Positions 60,905 to 64,000 of a DNA stretch of 64,000 nt are shown here, in pieces (positions within the stretch are counted from its first letter, which is position 1; the number at the start of each line of letters is the position of its first letter). The DNA is from Sandaracinus sp964481145 (GTDB taxonomy: Bacteria > Myxococcota_A > Polyangia > Polyangiales > Sandaracinaceae), in contig CAYZTA010000015.1 of NCBI GenBank assembly GCA_964481145.1, positions 1 through 64,000 of the forward strand, written 5' to 3'. The translations under genes were made by a program, and so were the position numbers. Below the pieces are notes generated by a model that saw only the letters and a program-made list of their open reading frames with translations, had not been told where the DNA came from and ran no database searches.

Positions 60905-61060
60905 GGGCGTGTCCGCATATTCCGGACCGAGCATGGCGAAGGGCGCAGAATCGCAGGCTAGGCGCGAGGAGGGAGCAGGCGATAGCCTGTGACCGACGAG
61001 CAACAACGCATGCGATTCTGCGAACGAGCCAGGCGATGGGAGGATTTGCGGACACAACCC
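60905..61060. repeat. Nested inverted repeats, MITE-like or structured RNA
   Basis: Outer arms 60909-60917 and 61047-61055 (9 bp, exact), middle arms 60944-60955 and 61011-61022 (12 bp, exact), and an inner pair around 60956-60960 and 60983-60987. The whole folds to one long hairpin with interior loops. It lies in the 275-bp gap between the PEP-synthase-like lipoprotein gene and the Tat lipoprotein gene, which otherwise shows nothing recognisable. Confidence 0.6.
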
Positions 61061-61102
61061 AGGATCGGTCGTGCGAAGATGAGCCGAACCGAGGAGTGAG
61101 GA

Positions 61103-61624
61103 ATGTCGGACAAAGACGGAGCGCCAAAAAACAAAACACTCTCGGATGACGAGATCGTCAAGACACGCTGCGATGAACATGAAGAGGGCGTGTCACGTCG
61201 TTCGATGCTCGCTGCGTTGGGGGTTTTGGCTGGGGGTGCCGCCGCGGCGGTTTTGCCCGGATGTGTCGTGCGTCGTCCGGCGGTCGTCTACACACAGCCA
61301 GCACCGGCGACCGCACGCTATCGCACAGGTGTCACGGATGCGGACGGTGGCCCGTATGCCGATCCGGGTGGCTATGGTCGCGGTCAACGCGCGAACGGAT
61401 ATACGGGGCTGACGGATTCGGACGGTGGCCCGTACGCCGATCCGGGCGGCCATGGTCGAGGTGTGTATGGCCGTAGCAGTGGCGTGACGGACTCGGATGG
61501 CGGTCGTTACGCCGATCCTGTGGGCAATGGCCGCGGTGGCGCACGCGGCGGACATACGGGCATCACCGACTCGGATGGTGGCCCGTATGCCGATCCTGCC
61601 GGCGCCGGCCGCGGCCGCTGGTAG
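61103..61624 (+). CDS. Tat-exported lipoprotein with four Asp-rich repeats
   Basis: 173 residues. GAGG precedes ATG 61103. A twin-arginine signal SRRSMLAALGVLAGGAAAAVLPGC shows Tat export plus a lipobox Cys. The mature part is four copies of a repeat of about 25 residues, core GVTDADGGPYADPGGYGRG, with conserved TDxDGGxYADPxGxGRG. The DxDGG element resembles calcium-binding loops, which would suit a folded, metal-loaded Tat substrate; this is inference. I recognise no family. Confidence 0.85.
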   Translation: MSDKDGAPKNKTLSDDEIVKTRCDEHEEGVSRRSMLAALGVLAGGAAAAVLPGCVVRRPAVVYTQPAPATARYRTGVTDADGGPYADPGGYGRGQRANGYTGLTDSDGGPYADPGGHGRGVYGRSSGVTDSDGGRYADPVGNGRGGARGGHTGITDSDGGPYADPAGAGRGRW

Positions 61625-62104
61625 CTACTGAGCCAAGGATCGCTCGATGGCGCTCAGGATCTTCGTGTCGTCGGGCGTCACCTTCGGTGAGAAGCGCTCG
61701 AGGACCGAGCCCTCTCGGGAGACGAGGAATTTTTCGAAATTCCAAGCGACTTCATCTCCTCCCGTGGCGCCTTTGAGCCATTGATAGAGAGGATGGGCGG
61801 TCTCGCCGTTCACATCGATCTTCGAGAAGAGCGGGAAGGTGACGCCGTAGCTGGTCTCACAGAACGTTTTGATTTCCGCCTCGGTGCCGGGCTCTTGACC
61901 CATGAACTGATTGCATGGGAAGCCGAGGATCTCGAGGCCACGATCATGATATTTTGTATAGATTTCTTGTAATTTTGCGTATTGAGGCGTGAGCCCGCAT
62001 TGGCTCGCGACGTTGACGACGAGCACGGTTTTGCCACGGAAATCCGCGAGGCTTTTCGAGTCGCCGGAGAGGGTCTTGGCTGTGAAATCGTGAAGTGTAC
62101 TCAT
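61625..62104 (-). CDS. Glutathione peroxidase-like thiol peroxidase
   Basis: 159 residues. Reduces hydroperoxides with thiol donors. The peroxidatic Cys replaces selenocysteine in NVASQCGLTPQY; the other tetrad residues are in FPCNQF (Gln) and WNFEKF (Trp, Asn). ATG at 62104. Convergent and directly adjacent to the Tat lipoprotein gene, with the stops abutting. Confidence 0.92.
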   Translation of the reverse strand: MSTLHDFTAKTLSGDSKSLADFRGKTVLVVNVASQCGLTPQYAKLQEIYTKYHDRGLEILGFPCNQFMGQEPGTEAEIKTFCETSYGVTFPLFSKIDVNGETAHPLYQWLKGATGGDEVAWNFEKFLVSREGSVLERFSPKVTPDDTKILSAIERSLAQ

Positions 62105-62145
62105 GGGGGCGACTCTTTGCGCCTCTGCGTGGTAGGTCAAGTCCC

Positions 62146-62973
62146 GTGACACGTACGGTTTTGAGTGACACGCGCTTCGGAGAGCTCAGCGATGATGCCA
62201 TCGCAGGCGATTTCCGCATTTGGCAGCGCATTCGTGGGCATCGTTATTCGCTCGACGATGTGGCGACCGCGTGGGAGGCCGCCCAGCTCGATCTTCCTCC
62301 TTCGCCGCGGCTGCTCGATCTCGGTTGTGGCATCGGCTCGGTGACGTTGATGTTGGCGCATGCGCTTCCGGGAGCGATGATCACAGGGATCGAAGCGCAG
62401 GAGATTTCGTTCGAGCTCGCACAGCGAAACATCACGCGCAATGAGCTCGATCCGAGGGTCGAGCTCGTGTTTGGCGATCTTCGTGAAGTGACGAAGGGGA
62501 TGGAGCCGCAGTTCGAGCTGGTGACGGGCACGCCGCCGTATTTCGATCCGCAGAAGAGCTCTCCGTCGACGGATTCACAACGGACTCATGCGCGCCTCGA
62601 GATGCGCGGCGGCATCGAGGCCTATTTGCGCGCGGGCGCGCATGGTTTGAGTGCATCCGGGCGGATGGTGGTGTGCGGTGATGCGCGCAGGCCCGATCGC
62701 GTGCAGATGGGAGCGAACGCCGCCGGTCTTCGGTTGCTCGCGCGGCGTGATGTGGTGCCGCGCGCCGGAAAAGATGCGCTCTTTACGATTTGGACACTCG
62801 CGCGAAGCGCAGGCGATACCCCGAGTGACGCGCTTTTCGAACACGAGCCGCTCGTGGCGCGCGATGAGAACGGCGCCCGAACCGAGCAAGCCCACGCGCT
62901 TCGGCGGTTCTTTGGGCTGGAAGTGAACGAATCCGAAGCCCCGAGCCCACCCCTTCGGGTGAGAGGCTCCTGA
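62146..62973 (+). CDS. TrmN6-like SAM-dependent methyltransferase
   Basis: About 275 residues. SAM-binding motif I LLDLGCGIGSVTLML, motif II-like ITGIEAQEISFELAQRN, and motif IV GTPPYFDP (an NPPY-type catalytic motif for amino-group methylation). The N-terminal RIWQRIRGHRYSLDDVATAW segment is typical of tRNA1(Val) A37 N6-methyltransferase and its relatives. GTG start at 62146, 41 bp from the divergent peroxidase start. Substrate, RNA or other, not proven. Confidence 0.82.
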   Translation: MTRTVLSDTRFGELSDDAIAGDFRIWQRIRGHRYSLDDVATAWEAAQLDLPPSPRLLDLGCGIGSVTLMLAHALPGAMITGIEAQEISFELAQRNITRNELDPRVELVFGDLREVTKGMEPQFELVTGTPPYFDPQKSSPSTDSQRTHARLEMRGGIEAYLRAGAHGLSASGRMVVCGDARRPDRVQMGANAAGLRLLARRDVVPRAGKDALFTIWTLARSAGDTPSDALFEHEPLVARDENGARTEQAHALRRFFGLEVNESEAPSPPLRVRGS

Positions 62974-63007
62974 GCGCTCGAAAAGCGCTATAGAGGGGCA
63001 CAGCATC

Positions 63008-64000
63008 ATGAACGAGCGCCGTGCCCCTTCTCCGCGATCCAAGCCGAACGCCCCTTCTCGAACGAGAATGCGACAGCCCCTCGTCCAAGTGGGAGGCCCG
63101 GCCCGCGAGCTGGGTGATCCGCGTGTTTCGCGCACACTCGCCGAGGCCATGCATCGCGCCGCGCATGAAGATCCGGATGCACTCACGCATGGTTTTCACG
63201 CTTGGCCGGCGCGCATGCATCGCGCCATCGCGCGCACCGTGATCGCTGCGGCCACTCGACCTGGTGAGCGGGTGCTCGATCCGTTTTGTGGAAGTGGCAC
63301 CGTCCTGATCGAGGCGCTCGTCGCCGGAAGACGTGCCGCGGGTGTGGATTTGAATCCGCTCTCGGGTCCGCTCGCGAAGGTGAAATGCGAACATCGAGAT
63401 GCGCGGACGAGGCAGCGCTTTCTCGAAGTCACGATGATGGTGGGTGAAGCTTCGATCGAGCGTGTTCGTACACGCGAAAAGGTCATCGCACATTTGCCGG
63501 GGCCGATGCTCGGGCTTTATGGGCCCCACGTGCTGAAGGAAATGGCCGGCCTCTTGGAAGAGATTCGTGCGGTCCCAGACGACGCCGATCGACGCGCCAT
63601 GGAGATGGTATTTTCATCGCTCGTCGTGAAGCTCTCGCGTCGTCAGGCCGAGACGACGACCAAGCGGACCGAGACCGAGAAGCGCATCCGAAAGGGGCTT
63701 TCGACCGAGATGTTCGTGCGCAAATGCGAGGAGCTCGCGATGCGCTGGGCGTCGCTCGAAGAAGCGCTCTCCGAGGATGTGGATCCACCTCGCGTCTTCG
63801 AAGGCGATGCGCGGAATCTCTCTCGATGGCTCGGCGAGCGAACCAAAGCGCAGCTCGTCCTGACGTCTCCGCCCTACGGCGGCACGTACGACTATCATGA
63901 GCAACATGCGCTTCGACTCGCGTGGCTCGGGATGGATGCATCGCACTTCGAGCGCTTCGAGATCGGCGCGCGGCGGAGCGTGAAGGTGGACGAGGACGAA
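63008..64000 (+). CDS. DNA/RNA methyltransferase, truncated by the window edge
   Basis: At least 331 residues from ATG 63008, open to the right end. Motif I LDPFCGSGTVLIEAL comes before the catalytic motif LTSPPYGGTYDY, an order seen in TRM11/UPF0020-type RNA methylases and in some DNA amino-methyltransferases. Between them is a long helical insertion (KLSRRQAETTTKRTETEKRIRKG...). No specificity domain or nuclease gene visible in the window. Could be a modification enzyme or an RNA m2G-type enzyme; the C-terminus would help decide. Confidence 0.8.
   Translation, partial: MNERRAPSPRSKPNAPSRTRMRQPLVQVGGPARELGDPRVSRTLAEAMHRAAHEDPDALTHGFHAWPARMHRAIARTVIAAATRPGERVLDPFCGSGTVLIEALVAGRRAAGVDLNPLSGPLAKVKCEHRDARTRQRFLEVTMMVGEASIERVRTREKVIAHLPGPMLGLYGPHVLKEMAGLLEEIRAVPDDADRRAMEMVFSSLVVKLSRRQAETTTKRTETEKRIRKGLSTEMFVRKCEELAMRWASLEEALSEDVDPPRVFEGDARNLSRWLGERTKAQLVLTSPPYGGTYDYHEQHALRLAWLGMDASHFERFEIGARRSVKVDEDE

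Overview
This 64 kb window looks like the chromosome of a myxobacterium (Myxococcota, Polyangia-like), probably from a draft or metagenome assembly. The evidence is a DUF2378-type protein (a Myxococcales-restricted family), a MYXO-CTERM-like tail, very large Cys/Asp-rich proteins with MopE-type CDGxDDDCDG motifs, many lipoproteins with Asp/Gly/Ala-rich linkers, Pkn-type Ser/Thr kinases, and dense coding at moderately high GC. There are no phage genes, no CRISPR array and no recognisable transposase. The right edge cuts a methyltransferase gene.

Layout. 0-8.5 kb: an HNH-nuclease-like gene and a giant MopE-repeat surface protein that looks like two proteins fused in frame. 8.5-14.6 kb: a lipoprotein multicopper oxidase, a UbiA-like prenyltransferase, two overlapping D-Ala-D-Ala-ligase-like ATP-grasp genes and the DUF2378 protein. 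14.7-20.2 kb: a lipoxygenase-like gene with a small membrane protein, an acetyltransferase and a Cys-cluster protein, then a DUF998-like membrane protein and a kelch-type lipoprotein. 20.2-25.3 kb: housekeeping metabolism (aminotransferase, serC, Uma2, glutaryl-CoA dehydrogenase, an esterase lipoprotein) and tRNA-Ala(CGC).

25.4-31.6 kb (locus 1) is a minus-strand operon: winged-helix regulator, fatty acid desaturase, acyl-CoA-synthetase-like ligase and a VAO/4-cresol-dehydrogenase-type flavoprotein. 47.9-51.6 kb (locus 2) carries a paralogous set: FeeM-like N-acyl amino acid synthase, another VAO-type flavoprotein and another desaturase. The two loci share the desaturase plus VAO pair and differ in the acyl-handling enzyme. 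I infer that both make modified fatty-acyl, perhaps acyl-phenol or acyl-tyrosine, products. In both, the first gene of the operon is flanked by direct repeats. This is the best candidate for an undescribed system here.

31.7-44.6 kb holds lipoproteins, a Pkn kinase, small secreted proteins, DUF5996, a nucleotidyltransferase, an unusual lipoprotein with three DsbA-like domains, a beta-barrel-like protein and a short RlmN-like radical SAM enzyme. 44.6-48 kb is tolQ-tolR-TonB/TolA-like-tolB, with no pal directly downstream. 51.9-58.4 kb: a HigBA-like toxin-antitoxin pair, a kelch/MopE lipoprotein, and a membrane kinase coupled to an FG-GAP-like lipoprotein. 58.4-64 kb: Nudix hydrolase plus a lipoprotein with a PEP-synthase-type ATP-binding domain, a nested inverted repeat (MITE-like or structured RNA), a Tat lipoprotein with four Asp-rich repeats, a glutathione peroxidase and two methyltransferases.

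A recurrent theme is short direct repeats that copy or adjoin gene 3' ends (about 29.9/31.7 kb, 37.8/39.8 kb, 50.7/51.8 kb and a 21-nt tail at 35/39760). They suggest gene gain or loss by small duplications or cassette-like insertions.
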